Below, piece after piece: positions 24,223 through 35,638 of a stretch of DNA of 64,000 nucleotides; positions within the stretch are counted from its first letter, which is position 1; each line of letters begins with the position of its first letter. Under the pieces are notes generated by a model that saw nothing but the letters and a program-made list of their open reading frames with translations, was not told where the DNA came from and made no database searches. A program made the translations under genes and the position numbers. Source of the DNA: Sorex araneus (taxonomy: Eukaryota > Chordata > Mammalia > Eulipotyphla > Soricidae); assembly GCF_027595985.1 (NCBI RefSeq), contig NC_073312.1, positions 10,848,926 to 10,912,925 of the forward strand, written 5' to 3'.

Positions 24223-24638
24223 GAGAAAGAAATAAAAAGTAGATCTCTAGTGTTGAAAAGCTGATGTGAATTAGCCCATATCTCAGGACACACTTCTTCT
24301 CGCCAAGAGCATAGAAAACGGTTGGGTTCTAGGACAGCCTATGGCACCTACCCCATCCACTGAGTATGTGAAACAAGCGAGCCACGGTCAGGAAACCACA
24401 CTCGCTGCACACCTGCTCTGTGCAAGGCACTGTGGGTGGAAAGAGGGTTCTGATTCTGCACATATTCTCAGGCAGCAACGAGAGGTTTTGTTGATTGGAC
24501 ATGTGTGACACAATCAAATATTTAATTAGCAATATATTTATAGAGTCAGTATTCACCCAAACTTCCCTTCATTATCAGATAAAATACTTTTATCACAGGC
24601 AGAATTCTGTAAGTGTTCTTCAAAAAAATCTAAAAACA

Positions 24639-24692
24639 TATGATCTATGTATAAAAATTCATACATAGATCATAAATATGTATGAATTTTTA
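24639..24692. repeat. Overlapping inverted repeats with two alternative hairpins
   Basis: Arms 24639-24652 and 24661-24674 are exact 14 bp complements (tatgatctatgtat). The arm 24652-24666 also pairs exactly with 24678-24692 (15 bp). The two hairpins share central bases, so only one can form at a time. Located just before the 3' end of an antisense L1. Confidence 0.9.
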
Positions 24693-24717
24693 AACAAAGT
24701 TGTTGTTTTTTTTAATT

Positions 24718-25970
24718 AAAAAATGTAATGAATCACTGTGAGGTACAGTTACAGACTTACAAACTTTCGTGCTAATGTTTCAGTTATACAATGATCAAGT
24801 ACCCATACCTCCACCAGTGCCCATTCTCCACCACCAATATCCCCAGCATCCCTCCCAAGACCCCCAACCCATCCCCCCCCTCTGTGGCAGGCACATTCCC
24901 TTTACTCTTTTTCTCCTTTAGGGTGTTGTGGTTTGCAAAGCAGGTATTAAGTGGCTAATAATTTCATATTAACTCTAATAATAATAATATCATGTTCGGT
25001 CTATAGTCTACTTTCAGCACATATCTCCCATCCCAAGCGGGTCCTCCAAGCATCCTTTACTTGGTGGTCCCTTCTTTATCTGAGCTGACTTTTCCCCCAG
25101 AATGTGAGGCTGGCTTCCAAGCCGTGGAGCAATCCTCCTGGCCCTTATCTCTACTATCCTTGGGTGCTAGTCTCCCATTCAGTTACTTTATATTCCACAA
25201 ATGAGTGCAGTCCTTCTATGTCTGTCCATCTCTTTCTGACTCATTTCATTTAGCATGATATTCTCCATTGTTGATCCACTTATATGCAAATTTCATGACT
25301 TCATCTTTTCTAAAAGCTATGTAGTATTCCATTGTGTAGATGTACTAAAGTTTCTTTAACCAGTCATCTATTCTTCGGCACTTGGGATTCTGGCTATTGT
25401 AAACAGTGCTGCAATGAGTGTAGATGTCATTTCTACTATATTTTTCTGCATCTCCAGGATATGTTCCCAGAAGTGGTATTGCTTGGTTCAATGGGAGCTC
25501 AATTTCTAATTTTTTGAGAAGCATCTATACTGTTTTCCAAAAGGGCTGAACCAGTCGGCATTTCTACCAGCAGTGAAGGAGAGTCCCTTTCTCCCCACAT
25601 CCATGTTGCTTTTGTTCTTTTGGATGTGGGCCAGTCTCTGTGGTGTGAGATGATATCTCATTGTTGTTTTGATTTGCATCTCCCTGATGATTAGTGATGA
25701 AGAGCATTTTTTCTTGTGCCTTTCGGCCATTTGGATTTCTTCTTTGAGAAAGTTTCTGTTCATTTCATAGCCACATTTTCTGATGGTTTCTTCTTGTAGA
25801 TTTCAACCAGTGCCTTATATGTCCTTGATATCAACCCCATATCAGCTGGGTATTGGGTGAATATCCTTTCCCATTCTGTAGATTGTCTCTGTATTCTGGT
25901 CACTGTTTCTTTTGAAGTATAGAAGCTTCTTAGTTTAAGATAGTTCCATTTGTTTATCTCTGTTTGCACT
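24718..25970 (-). mobile_element. 5'-truncated L1, antisense (ORF2 C-terminus and 3' UTR)
   Basis: On the minus strand, translated pieces at 25760-25969 and 25506-25763 carry L1 ORF2 C-terminal signatures ([15 protein letters not shown], then REMQIKTTMRYHLTP), but the frame is broken between them. The 3' UTR follows to an A-rich end near 24718. The sequence closely parallels 61726-62990 in inverse orientation. It is a dead copy with no endonuclease or reverse-transcriptase region. Confidence 0.88.
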
Positions 25971-25975
25971 TAAGC

Positions 25976-28129
25976 AAAGTTTTAAAGGAAATAAATATCT
26001 GGTAATACAGCTGATTAAGGGTCAATTTCCAAAGCACCTAAGCAGATAAACTGTGCTTCACCTGATTCATGAATAAATCCTTGAGATTACGATCAAGGTT
26101 AACAACATATCCACAAGTTATATAGGTAACAAACTGGAATTAATACCAACTGTTAATGTGGTATCAGGCAAATATACAAATAATTTACAAACTTGAGGTT
26201 TGCAAATTAAAAAATAAAATGTATTTATTTAATGAATATGGCTCTTTTAAGGGTAGTAAAAGTAGGATAACTATTCCAATATTTTAATATTATTAAAAAT
26301 GTACTTTTAGGGCTCATTACAATGTACTCTTGAAAGTATGTCATACTAAGTTGAAAATTAGTATCATGAATATATTTGAAAAAAATTAATAAATTTCAAA
26401 TTTATACTTAGATATGTGAGGAAAGACGAAAGAAATGAGAAAAGGACATATTCTAAAGGATGTAATTTACAAACTTCCTCTGTAAAACTGTTTCTGTAGT
26501 ACCAGGGAAATCCAGCAGATGGCACTCATACATTTTTCTAAATTCATATTGTACAGAATAAAAGAGGATTGCTTAAATTTTGTAATTCAGACGAGAAATA
26601 CCAAATAAATCATAGTCAGAAATGAATGCATTTCAAAATTTTCTATTACCATGTAGAAATAATGCTTTTAAACTACTCTAATGCACATTCATAGCTTGCA
26701 AGTAACTTACAATTTTCACTTGCTATTCCAGCTGCTGGGGGAAAGTATGCATTCATAACCATTGCCTGCCAATCATCAGCTTGATAATAAAAAGCTTAAG
26801 TGACCATTGAGAGACCCGAGACTTCACCCATTATAGGATATGGTATCATTATTTTCTTCTGTGTGTGTGTGTTTTTTTAATCACAGCTTCTATTGGTTGT
26901 TCTACAGAGATAGGTTCTGACAATCAGTAAACATTACTACTACCAGTTTTCAGCTAATCAAACAGACAGAATGAGTAAGAGGTAGACAGGGTTAAGTCAA
27001 CCAAGAAGAAAAATTAACTCTAGTTAATTTTCTTTAACTAGAGAATCAAATTATATTTAATTCCTCAATTAGTAAGTACTGGCCAAAAGGATAAGTTTCC
27101 AAGTCATGTTTCAATAAGTTTATTGATATTTACTGACACTGTTGCAAATTCTAAGTGTGATACTTAAGATGAGCAACACTTTCCTCTCCCAGAACTTCTA
27201 GTTTAGAGGCGATAAGCAGAAAGTCCTGTGTAAAGAACTGAACTAGCATGTGTGGTGGGGGCAAATGCTTTTAACTGACTGCAAAACGAAAGGCTTCTGC
27301 CAGGAGATGTTTCAGCTGACACCTGAAGGACAGAAGCAGTCAATAAATGATTCGGAGGAGGAGCCTCCTTGGCAGGCTGTCTGGGGAATGGGTGATGCCA
27401 GGAGAATGGTCTGATGTGTGTTCTGAGAGGCAGTTAGGAGCCATAAAGGATAGATGAAGGCAGAGATGAGAAGGGAAAGGGAAAAAAATGAGTCAGATTG
27501 CTAATTTCAGGTTAATTAAAAAAAAGTTTAACCCATGGATCGTTCTGGAAGTTTTCTATTAATTTGCAATCCTGACTTAGCAAAGAAGAATGAACATAAT
27601 ATTTTATTGTTTTGTATTTTATTTTTACAGATGCTATTTCTTTATCAATGACCGCAGGAGAGCACTGAAAAAAAAGCATCTGTAGAAATTGTTAGCAAAA
27701 TAGGAAAGTAGGTGTTAATTTCAAGAGCTATCCAGAAGGTGAAGTTTTTCCATAATACTTGATTTGAGTCTGTTTTGTACTGATCTTCCCCTTTCTCCTT
27801 AAGGAGTAGAAAAGATATTCTTGGTTAATTAAATATTCACATTCACTGATTCTGATTAATCAGTGTTTTCCAGAACCAGAAAAGTGATTTAAATGATTCC
27901 CAAATTTCTTCCACTTTCTAATATTTACATGTTGCATGAATTTTATTATAACCAATTTTTCAAAAGAAGTATATTATTTTAAGATTGTTAGAGCCAAATG
28001 CCAAGCAATTACACTGTTAATACAGAGGCCTAATGGTCCTCTGTATGTCTGTAAATGAAGCTGCCCAGGGCCCTCTGACCTTACACCAATCAGATCACCA
28101 ATCAGATCTCTTGTAAAACTGGGATAATT
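25976..28129. other. AT-rich single-copy sequence
   Basis: Only the L2 relic at 27255-27440 is recognised. No exon-like frame on either strand. Confidence 0.4.
27255..27440 (-). mobile_element. L2 fragment, antisense
   Basis: Antisense L2 3' region: tcagctgacacctgaaggac (27312), with ggggaatgggtgatgccagg in place of the usual following block. Very diverged. Confidence 0.5.
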
Positions 28130-28150
28130 ATATATATATATATATATATT
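28130..28150. repeat. (TA)n run
   Basis: About 10 TA units, followed by more imperfect TA/CA sequence to 28200. Together with 28214-28226 it forms the target of a type B SINE insertion. Confidence 0.9.
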
Positions 28151-28226
28151 TCTCTCTATATATGTCCATATATATACACACATACACATATATTCATATG
28201 TCCTAGTAATTATATATATGTACTAT

Positions 28227-28516
28227 TACTGTATCACTGTCATCCCATTTAAATTTAATCATTTAAATGATTAAATCAAATCATTTAAATCAATTAAATG
28301 ATTTGCTCGAGCAGGCACCAGTAACATCTCCATTGTGAGACTTGCTGTTACTGTTTTTGGCATATCAAATACACCACGGGGAGCTTGCCAGGCTCTGCTG
28401 TGCGGGTGAGATACTCTCAGTATCTTGCCAGGCTCTCCGAGAAGGATGGAGGAATCGAACCCAAGTTGGCCGCATGCAAGGCAAATGCCCTACCCGCTGT
28501 GCTATCACTCCAGCCC
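28227..28516 (-). mobile_element. SINE type B with 13 bp target-site duplication and a palindromic insert
   Basis: atatatgtactat occurs at 28214-28226 and 28517-28529. From the left the element reads tactgtatcactgtcatccc, then departs into AT-rich palindromes (28247-28304), and resumes at gatttgctcgagcaggcacc. The rest of the body and the head (gctatcactccagccc) are intact. The tail here is the gtatcactgt variant of the usual unit. Confidence 0.9.
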
Positions 28517-28735
28517 ATATATGTACTATATACACATACATATGTGTGTGAAAACACACACACACACATGCACATATTTGATCTGCACTAAAAACTCAGT
28601 AAAGAGCTTTGAGTTTACTGGGTAAAACTATTTTCATAAATAAAGCTGCAGTGTTTGACAAAATCTAATAGACACCGGAGTTGAGAGCTGCCCTCACTTG
28701 TCACTAAACTCAACCAGGAGCTTCTTTGCCTGAAG

Positions 28736-28737
<2 letters not shown>

Positions 28738-28792
<55 letters not shown>
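28738..28792. repeat. (CA)n microsatellite
   Basis: About 27 uninterrupted CA units. The Cys/Val-rich minus frame here is an artefact. Confidence 0.97.
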
Positions 28793-28794
<2 letters not shown>

Positions 28795-29527
28795 CCAACA
28801 ACCACGTAGTTCAATGCTGGTTTGCATATGCAAATATTCAGCAATCACAAAGCCATATCTAGAAATATTCATTAGTAATTGTATTTGCATCTATTAAATG
28901 TAGATTAAGAGGATTTTATTTTAACAAGATTTTATTTACCAACTAATTAGAATGACAATTTATTACAAGTATGAAAATAATTAACTTAGAATAATAGAGT
29001 AGTGTAAGCTCTTCTGGTTGTAAGAAAAAAATTAAATCATTTTTTCTCCCACTCAATGGGCCTCATTTTGTATAGCAACACATATTAGTCACTGTTATTA
29101 ATTTCGCATTTTTACGTAGTCTTTATTTTTACAGACATCTGAATTCTGGTGCTGTTGATTTTCCAAAGGCCTTTTAAAGATTAAATTCACTGTGTATCAA
29201 AAACGGTTGTTTAAATAAGCCTTCTATTCTGACAGCTTTGCTCTGGATACTCTCAGTAGGCAGCTAGGAGAACATTTTACCATCAGTCATGGCTTGCTTT
29301 GTTAGGCCTTCATTTTTTTTTTCCTTCCTGTAATCAAAGTAAATATGTTCTTATAAGGAGCCATAATCTGAAAAAAATTTTGATAAATGTGACCTCAGTA
29401 CAATGAACAACAAATATGTGATTCTGCTTCTCCCCTATCGAACAAGGGGGGGGTATTAGATTATCTTTTGGGGCTAGTCCATGCTGTCTCAATATTACTC
29501 TTTGTCAAATGTCAGTAGCGTAAATAA

Positions 29528-29749
29528 GAAAAGAAAACTTCTTTGCTGGTAGAGCAATTTGATCGTGAGCAGGTTGAACAAAAACTTAGTGAACTTGGAA
29601 ACAAAATGGTTAGGAAGCACAGACGCACTTTACCATACATCCCACCTGCAGATTTTTCAAGACAACCTCATGTCTCCCCTTCTACCACTGGAAGGAAAAA
29701 AGATAAAAAGGTTGCAAAACTCCAAGACTTAATTCCTGCTTCAGGCTAA
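29528..29749 (+). pseudogene. Probable 5'-truncated processed pseudogene or unplaced last exon
   Basis: After an in-frame TAA at 29525, an open frame runs about 73 codons to a stop at 29747-29749. It contains VEQFDREQVEQKLSE, then a basic segment KHRRTLPYIPPADF, and a Lys-rich tail ending DLIPASG. The mix of amphipathic helix, basic patch and Pro turn reads like a genuine protein C-terminus, unlike the random frames around it. No ATG opens the frame. The upstream sequence has only a weak acceptor, and the orientation is opposite to the coiled-coil exons. I therefore favour a 5'-truncated retrocopy. No clear poly(A) tail or target-site duplication was found, so a terminal exon of a plus-strand gene remains possible. 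The source protein was not recognised. Confidence 0.45.
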
Positions 29750-30700
29750 TGACAAAAAATGTTTTTCATTTTTAGTTAACATTCTTCTTTAAAAAATCCC
29801 CTTGACAGAAAATGTTCTGAACTAGACCCTGAAAGGCAAATGCATTTGCTTCAGCTTTTCGGGATGACAAATGAGAGGAGTCAAAAAGAAACATAGAAGT
29901 TGACCTAAAATAGGTTGTCTTTAAATGGTAGGCAGAGTATTAGGACGTGCTGGTGATATAGGAGTGTGCATAGTTGCCTTCCAACTGTTAAAATACCTTT
30001 TAGTATACTAAACAACTCAAAAGTTTTTAAAAAATTTACTCTAAGTACTTGAATGTCAAAGCTTACCTAGATATAGCTCGGGTTAAAAGTCAGATTATTT
30101 CTATTTCTCATATCACTGAATTGCTACTGTTTTCTGGACTATAAGTGAATGCCTTATTTATAATAATGCAACGCAGTTATGTATAATTGATTGGAATGAA
30201 ATAGGAAGGAACTTTGTCCTCAGCTGCGGCTGAGAGTAAGGCCGGCCCAGTTCTCGCTGGCGGCCCATCTGTGGCTACTCAGCTTGGTTTACAGATGGCC
30301 TTCTGGTCAGAGACTTAGTAGATTTTGCACAACGTAATTTCCACTCTACAACACGTTACAGATCCCAATAGAGCTTGCTTTGTGATATTTCTTTATGATA
30401 TTCCAATTCAATACAGTGCAATGACTTCAGCTTGGATTTTGAAGAATCTGATGAATGTGCTGAAGCATATGCCTTGCATTCACCAGGCCCATAATGCAAT
30501 CTCTGTCACTTCATGGCCATTCTTCTCCCTACCCCTCAACACTTCCTGCCCTGCTTGGTGGACTACCATGCCCAGTACTGACCAGTGCTCCCACTGCTAG
30601 AAAGCCTCCACCCATGTACCCCACCCCACCATCAGCAAATGATTTTCAGATTTCCAGGGGGGAAGAAGGCAGAAAAAGTGCTCTCTAGATTTTGGTGGTT
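29750..30700. other. Possible 3' UTR of the 29.5 kb retrocopy, then single-copy sequence
   Basis: Sequence after the stop codon at 29749 has no repeat signature for about 500 bp and may continue the retrocopy as 3' UTR. A GC-rich patch is at 30220-30300. The boundary is not visible. Confidence 0.3.
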
Positions 30701-30913
30701 TCAACGATAGCATAGCGGGTAGGGTGTTTGCCTTGCACGCGGCCGACTCGGGCTCGATTCCTTTGTCCCTCTCGGAGAGCCCGGCAAGCTACCCGTGGTG
30801 TATTCGATATGCCAAAAACATAACAACAAGTCTCACAATGGAGACGTTACTGGTGCCCACTTGAGCAAATTGATGAACAATGGGACGACAGTGCTACAGT
30901 ACTACGGTGCTTG
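30701..30913 (+). mobile_element. SINE type B with 40 bp internal deletion
   Basis: Head gatagcatagcgggtagggt, body to ctctcggagagcccggcaag, then directly ctacccgtggtg. The segment between the two ggcaagctacc repeats of the full element is missing. The 3' part and the tail gacagtgctacagtactacg are present. Confidence 0.9.
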
Positions 30914-31172
30914 TTTTACAGAAAAATACACTACTATAGGCAAGATGATGAGTAATACAGAACTCTCCCTGATTGTTCACACCTTGAGTGTTGCTTTATT
31001 TAAAACTCCCATCAAAAATTAGGGCAGGAGAGGAAGGAAGAGCTGTCAAGTTTCATGGTCATATCCCATATTCTGTAATGTTTATCTCTGGCTGTAAAGT
31101 TCCATTAATCAGGAGACAATATACAGAAAACTAGTCTATACATCCTAATATTATCCCCATAGATTGCAACAG

Positions 31173-31346
31173 TTGTTTTTTGGCTTTTTAGGTCACACCC
31201 AGCGATGCTCAGGGGTTACTCCTGGCTTTGCACTCAGGGATTACTCCTGGCGGTGCTCGGGGGACCATGTAGGATGCTGGGAATCTAACCTGGGTCGGCC
31301 GCATGCAAGGCAAACACCCTAACCGCTGTATTATCACTCCAGCCCC
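31173..31346 (-). mobile_element. SINE type A
   Basis: Antisense and nearly complete: ggctttttaggtcacaccca, then ctcctggcggtgctcggggg, and head attatcactccagcccc. Diverged flanking copies of aatattatccccata and aatattagtcccatg (31147, 31347) look like the target-site duplication. Confidence 0.88.
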
Positions 31347-31486
31347 AATATTAGTCCCATGGAGAGCTGAGAAGTAGGAAGTCGCTTCTTCTCAGACTGT
31401 CACAGGAGAGTGACAGTGCAACGCCAGGACCTCAAGAGCTATCTTAATTTGGGTTAGTCTGAGTTTTGGTTAAAAGTATAGGGACA

Positions 31487-31661
31487 GGAGTTGGAGTGAT
31501 AGCACAGTGGGTAAGGCATTTGCCTTGCACGTGGCTGACCTGGGTTCAATTCCCAGCATCCCATATGGTCCCCAGAGCACTGCCAGGAGTAATTCCTGAG
31601 TCCACGAGCCAGGAGTAACCCCTGTGAACTTCTGGGTGTTACCCAAAAAGCAAAAAAAAAA
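31487..31661 (+). mobile_element. SINE type A with 15 bp target-site duplication
   Basis: aaaagtatagggaca is present at 31472-31486 and 31662-31676. The element runs from ggagttggagtgatagcaca to a tail of about 14 A. It lies close to an antisense type A copy, forming an inverted pair with about 140 bp between. Confidence 0.93.
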
Positions 31662-32363
31662 AAAAGTATAGGGACATTAGTGGAGTTACTTGATGAAGGC
31701 ATGTACAAATCACCTTTCTACAGATCAAAAATCCTTGTAATTAAAGTCAATTTGAGACATATTTTTACCTAGATAATTTCAGTTATCTTTTCTACTTAAG
31801 ACTTCTATGAATTACTAATGCTTAAGAAAACCCTAAAAGCTCTACTGATGATATTTTATTCTGATGGCACAGTTCTGTTTCATACACTATGATTTCTACT
31901 GTGAGTCGTACTTCCTTTGTTTAGTGAACTTGTTCCTTTGATTATGCTGATTCTAACAGGCCCCGTTATTCTGACATGCCTCACATGGGCAGTGTTCAGT
32001 ATTAGTGTGCCATGGAGTACTAAAATAATCATTCACCTGACTGAAAAAAAGTTAAAATATTTAAAAATGCATTTTGAAATGATGAAAATGCTGTCTTCCT
32101 TTTTATTCAAATTCAACTCCTATGAATCCTAATTCATGACTGGATCTTTAGTCTAGATGTTTTGTATGAAATTCACATAAAAAAGACAGTTGTATCCATG
32201 TGTTTAGTCTGTGTATGTACTAGTGTGGTTAGTTATGCAAATAAGTGGCTAGTAGACTTCTAGCTCCATTAACATTTTAGTTACCAGAAAATGAACTAAA
32301 ATTATGGGTAAGAAAAAAATCTGCATGTGTTAATGCAATCTGCATATTAATAATATGCCATAA

Positions 32364-32508
32364 GGTCTGGAGAGATGGTGCAGAGGGTTGATGCTTGCCT
32401 TGCATAAAGTTGACCTGAGTTCGATCCCTGGTATCTCAGAGGGTCCCCTAAGCCCCGTGAGGAGTGATTCCTGAGCACTGCTGGGTTCTCAAACAAACAA
32501 AAACTATG
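32364..32508 (+). mobile_element. SINE type A, short variant
   Basis: Head aaggtctggagagatggtgc, B box gagttcgatccc, body gaggagtgattcctgagcac, with the second half of the body missing. Tail caaacaaacaaaaac. Confidence 0.75.
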
Positions 32509-33049
32509 CTGCACATTTAACAATAGTTAAAAACTTTGAATTTTGCATGTGGTCAAGACATTTATATGTATTAAGATAAGACAGAACTGATTCATGACTA
32601 ATCCAAACTATATCTATATATTTATAGAGTGTGATGTAGTGCTCAATTCCCTGGTGCTGTTTTTTTTCTTTTAAGCAAAAATAATTTACTACTAAATGTT
32701 TAAATAATTTAAACAGAAATAATTTCTGATAATGCAAATTAAGTAGATGGCATTGCTACCAACCTCAAAGGAGGATTTTAAAACTTTTAAAACTTTAATC
32801 TTTAAAATTTTAAAACTTAAAAATACTGCTAACTAAAAAGAATTAAGAATATAAAACAACATAGACAACAAAATCAGCAATACTGAAATAAGTCTTGCTC
32901 TGAAACTCAACTGAAGTACTTTAAAATCATCAGATATAAGAATTTGACAATGCCTCATATTTAATATTAAACTAACTCAAGTATAAGCACACACACAAAC
33001 ACACACATGCACAAAATCCTATGATCTTAATATTTGCACACAGCACTTT

Positions 33050-33200
33050 CTTTTGTTTTGGGGCCTCCCCCAATAGGACTCTGGATTTACTCCTTGTTCT
33101 GCACCAGAGATTGCTCTTGGCTGGGTTGAGAGGACCAAACCCAGGGCTGGCCATATGCAAGGCAAGCGCCCTACACTGTGTAGCCCTACGCTCTTTGCCC
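33050..33200 (-). mobile_element. SINE type A, old
   Basis: Antisense relic: ggctggccatatgcaaggca and gcgccctacactgtg mark the head, and ctctggatttactccttg the body. Confidence 0.65.
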
Positions 33201-33829
33201 TTCATGCAGTATGTTGAAATGGATCTCCAAGAAGGTTTTATTCCTCTCCTTGCTTATTTACAATCTAGGACTTTGCTGAATAAATTCAACACTTTTTTTT
33301 GTAAACTAATGAAAATGCACTTTTCTTTTTAGTCAGGATTCTTAACAGCACAAAGATAAAAGGTATTCACTCAGTATTTGGGGGGAATAGCAAGTTTGAT
33401 CCATGTTTGGTATAAACTGTACATTGTTTTCAGATGCAAAACTTTAGGCCACCAGTAAAAGTGAATCTTGGTGTCCATAAGGAGAACATGTACTTCCCGG
33501 AAGGAATGGCTTTCAGGCTAACCAGAACTGGAATTAGGAACAAGGCCAACAGGTAGCAGCTACTGGAAAAACTACTAAGCTTAATTAAGTCGTTGAAGAA
33601 AGAAAAAGCAATGGCAAGTGGCTTTTGCAGAGAAAATCACCTGAAGACCTCTGAAAACAAGTATGACTGAAGGAAGACTCAGCGAGAACCACATCTCTGC
33701 TGGAGAAAAAGCCCGTAATTGTGTCAATAATACGAGCACTTCTTCCTGCATGTGGTTGACTGACCCAAGGAAAGTTGTAACCAAGAAAACATCAGAAAGC
33801 AGAGATCAGCATAAGAGTCAGGGACTTAG

Positions 33830-34004
33830 GGGCTGGAGCGATAGCACAGTGGGTAGGGCGTTTGACTTGCATATGGCCGACCCAGGTTCGATTCCCAGGA
33901 TCCCATATGGTCCCCCAAGCACCGCCAGGAGTAATTCCTGAGCGCAGAGCCAGGAATAACTCCTGAGAATCGCCAGGTGTGACCCAAAAAACAAAACAAA
34001 ACAA
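33830..34004 (+). mobile_element. SINE type A, young, with target-site duplication
   Basis: Near-consensus: ggctggagcgatagcacagt, cgacccaggttcgattccca, ccgccaggagtaattcctga and tcgccaggtgtgacccaaaa. Flanks aagagtcagggacttag (33813) and aagagtcaggggcttga (34005) are a near-perfect duplication. Useful as a reference copy of the family. Confidence 0.95.
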
Positions 34005-35146
34005 AAGAGTCAGGGGCTTGAAGCCTAAGAACATAGTTTACTTCTCCTTTCTTTCCTTTAGAAACAAAATCAAACAACACAAGAACCCTCAATTTCCAGC
34101 AACAAGACAAAATGCTAATTTTTAAAAGTGGTGACAAACTAATTCTAGATATTAGCAACTCTGAACATTCTAGACTTTATGTTGACCTCAAGGATCTATT
34201 GCAATGCATTTTCTTCAAGTGTCGATCACAAAGAATTGATTTTTAAGATGCTTTGATAAAATCTTGGAGAGTCATTAATTCTTAGTGGTTTTCCTGAAGC
34301 TCTTTCTGTGCCAATGTCTGAAAAGAAACATGTAATAAACATTCATGAGAAAAATGTATTTTTAACAAAGGAATTATGTAATATTTATGTAAATTTAGTA
34401 AAACAATTGGACATTCCTAAATTTTGTTTTGAATGTTTTATAAAGAATGTAAACCTTTACATAACCTATTTAGATATTTTTAAACCAGAAAATATCTAAT
34501 ATCTATAGAATATAAACATATGACAAAATGTGACACATTAAATTAAAATTTAATTAAAAACATACTTTAAGGCTAATTATATATAACTTCAACCAAAACA
34601 GAACAAAATAAATACTGTGTCCATTTCACAATCAACTAAAAAGGTTATAAAACAATTTAAAGTCCTCCTACCACAGAAAATAAGTTCTTAATACCTAAAT
34701 CCAAAGTTCTTGCAATCATAAAAATTTATAACACAAAAGTCTCAGGATCAAATATAATGAAGGTATAATTTATACCTATAGAAAACAAAAAGCTTGGACT
34801 CATGATAATAGTTAAACTACTTCAGTGCATTAATCTACTGATAACAGTTTCAGTCAAAGAAATGTTGGGAGGTTTTGATTTATTTTAGTTACTTTGAAAT
34901 TGTAAATATTCTACTTCAATATGACTATTTTTAACATTTAACTCTGCAAAAACTCAAAACATTTACAGATTTATATTTTTATCTTAACTTTATTTGTTGA
35001 TTTTGTTTGCTTGTAAGTATCCAACAGAAATCTACGCGTACTACATGAAGGGCAAAATATCAGTCAATGACAAGCAGACCGGTAAAACAATTCTTACCAA
35101 ATGTAAAGAAGGCTGAGTAGAAATTAAAGAATGAATGAGGGCTTAC

Positions 35147-35234
35147 CAGCTCCAAAAACTCTATTTCTGTTTGGAGAGCTTCATAAATGCTCTGCATATC
35201 TTCATCCTTATAAAGGTCTAATTCTTTTTTGAGT
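35147..35234 (-). CDS. Internal exon 3 of the same coiled-coil protein gene
   Basis: This is an 88 bp exon with minus-strand acceptor cctttaaaatag and donor ctg|gtaagc. Its first base completes the Arg codon left open by exon 2. It then reads [19 protein letters not shown] and ends exactly on a codon boundary, in another acidic, helical, heptad-like stretch. It sits about 22.9 kb from exon 2, across an intron filled with L1 and SINE copies. A small exon skipped inside that intron cannot be excluded, although the phases fit direct splicing. I searched the remaining 35 kb to the left by eye and found no convincing next exon. Confidence 0.72.
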
Positions 35235-35389
35235 CTATTTTAAAGGAAATATTCATCCTATTAGTCCCAGACTCTCTGAGCATCATTTGGGAGAACCCTC
35301 CCCAACACCCCCAATAAGGAAATAAAATAAAGGTTCAGGCAGGGTGGATTGCTGACACTATAAATTACTGTAATTATTGCTGGCTTTGG

Positions 35390-35638
35390 CTTTCACTGTA
35401 TTCACTGTCATCTCTTGCTCATTGATTTGCTTGAGTGAGCACCAGTAACATCTCCATTGTGAGACTTGTTATTACTGTTTTTGGCATATCAATATGCCAT
35501 AGGTAGCTTGCCAGGCTCTGCTGTGCAGGCATGATACTCTCAGTAGCTTGCAGGGCTCTCTGAGAGGGACGGAAGAATCGAATCTGGGTCAGACACATGC
35601 AAGGCAAATACCCTACCCATTGTGCTATCATTCCAATC
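35390..35638 (-). mobile_element. SINE type B with target-site duplication
   Basis: Target copies tgctggctttgg (35378-35389) and tgctggcttggg (35639-35650). The tail side reads ctttcactgtattcactgtc, i.e. two imperfect tail units instead of an A run. It lies about 155 bp from exon 3, on the same strand as the gene. Confidence 0.9.

Noticed and set aside
25506-25969. Minus-strand frames considered as host genes
   Set aside because: They carry L1 ORF2 C-terminal motifs and are broken by a frameshift inside a truncated L1.
33830-34004. Could the tRNA-like heads be real tRNA genes?
   Set aside because: They have A and B box-like motifs but no acceptor stem or anticodon arm that closes, and they are attached to SINE bodies and tails in dozens of copies.
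35091-35112. Possible 15-16 bp micro-exon just downstream of exon 3 (donor ctttg... and acceptor tcag on the minus strand)
   Set aside because: It would leave an intron of only about 35 bp, below any workable length.
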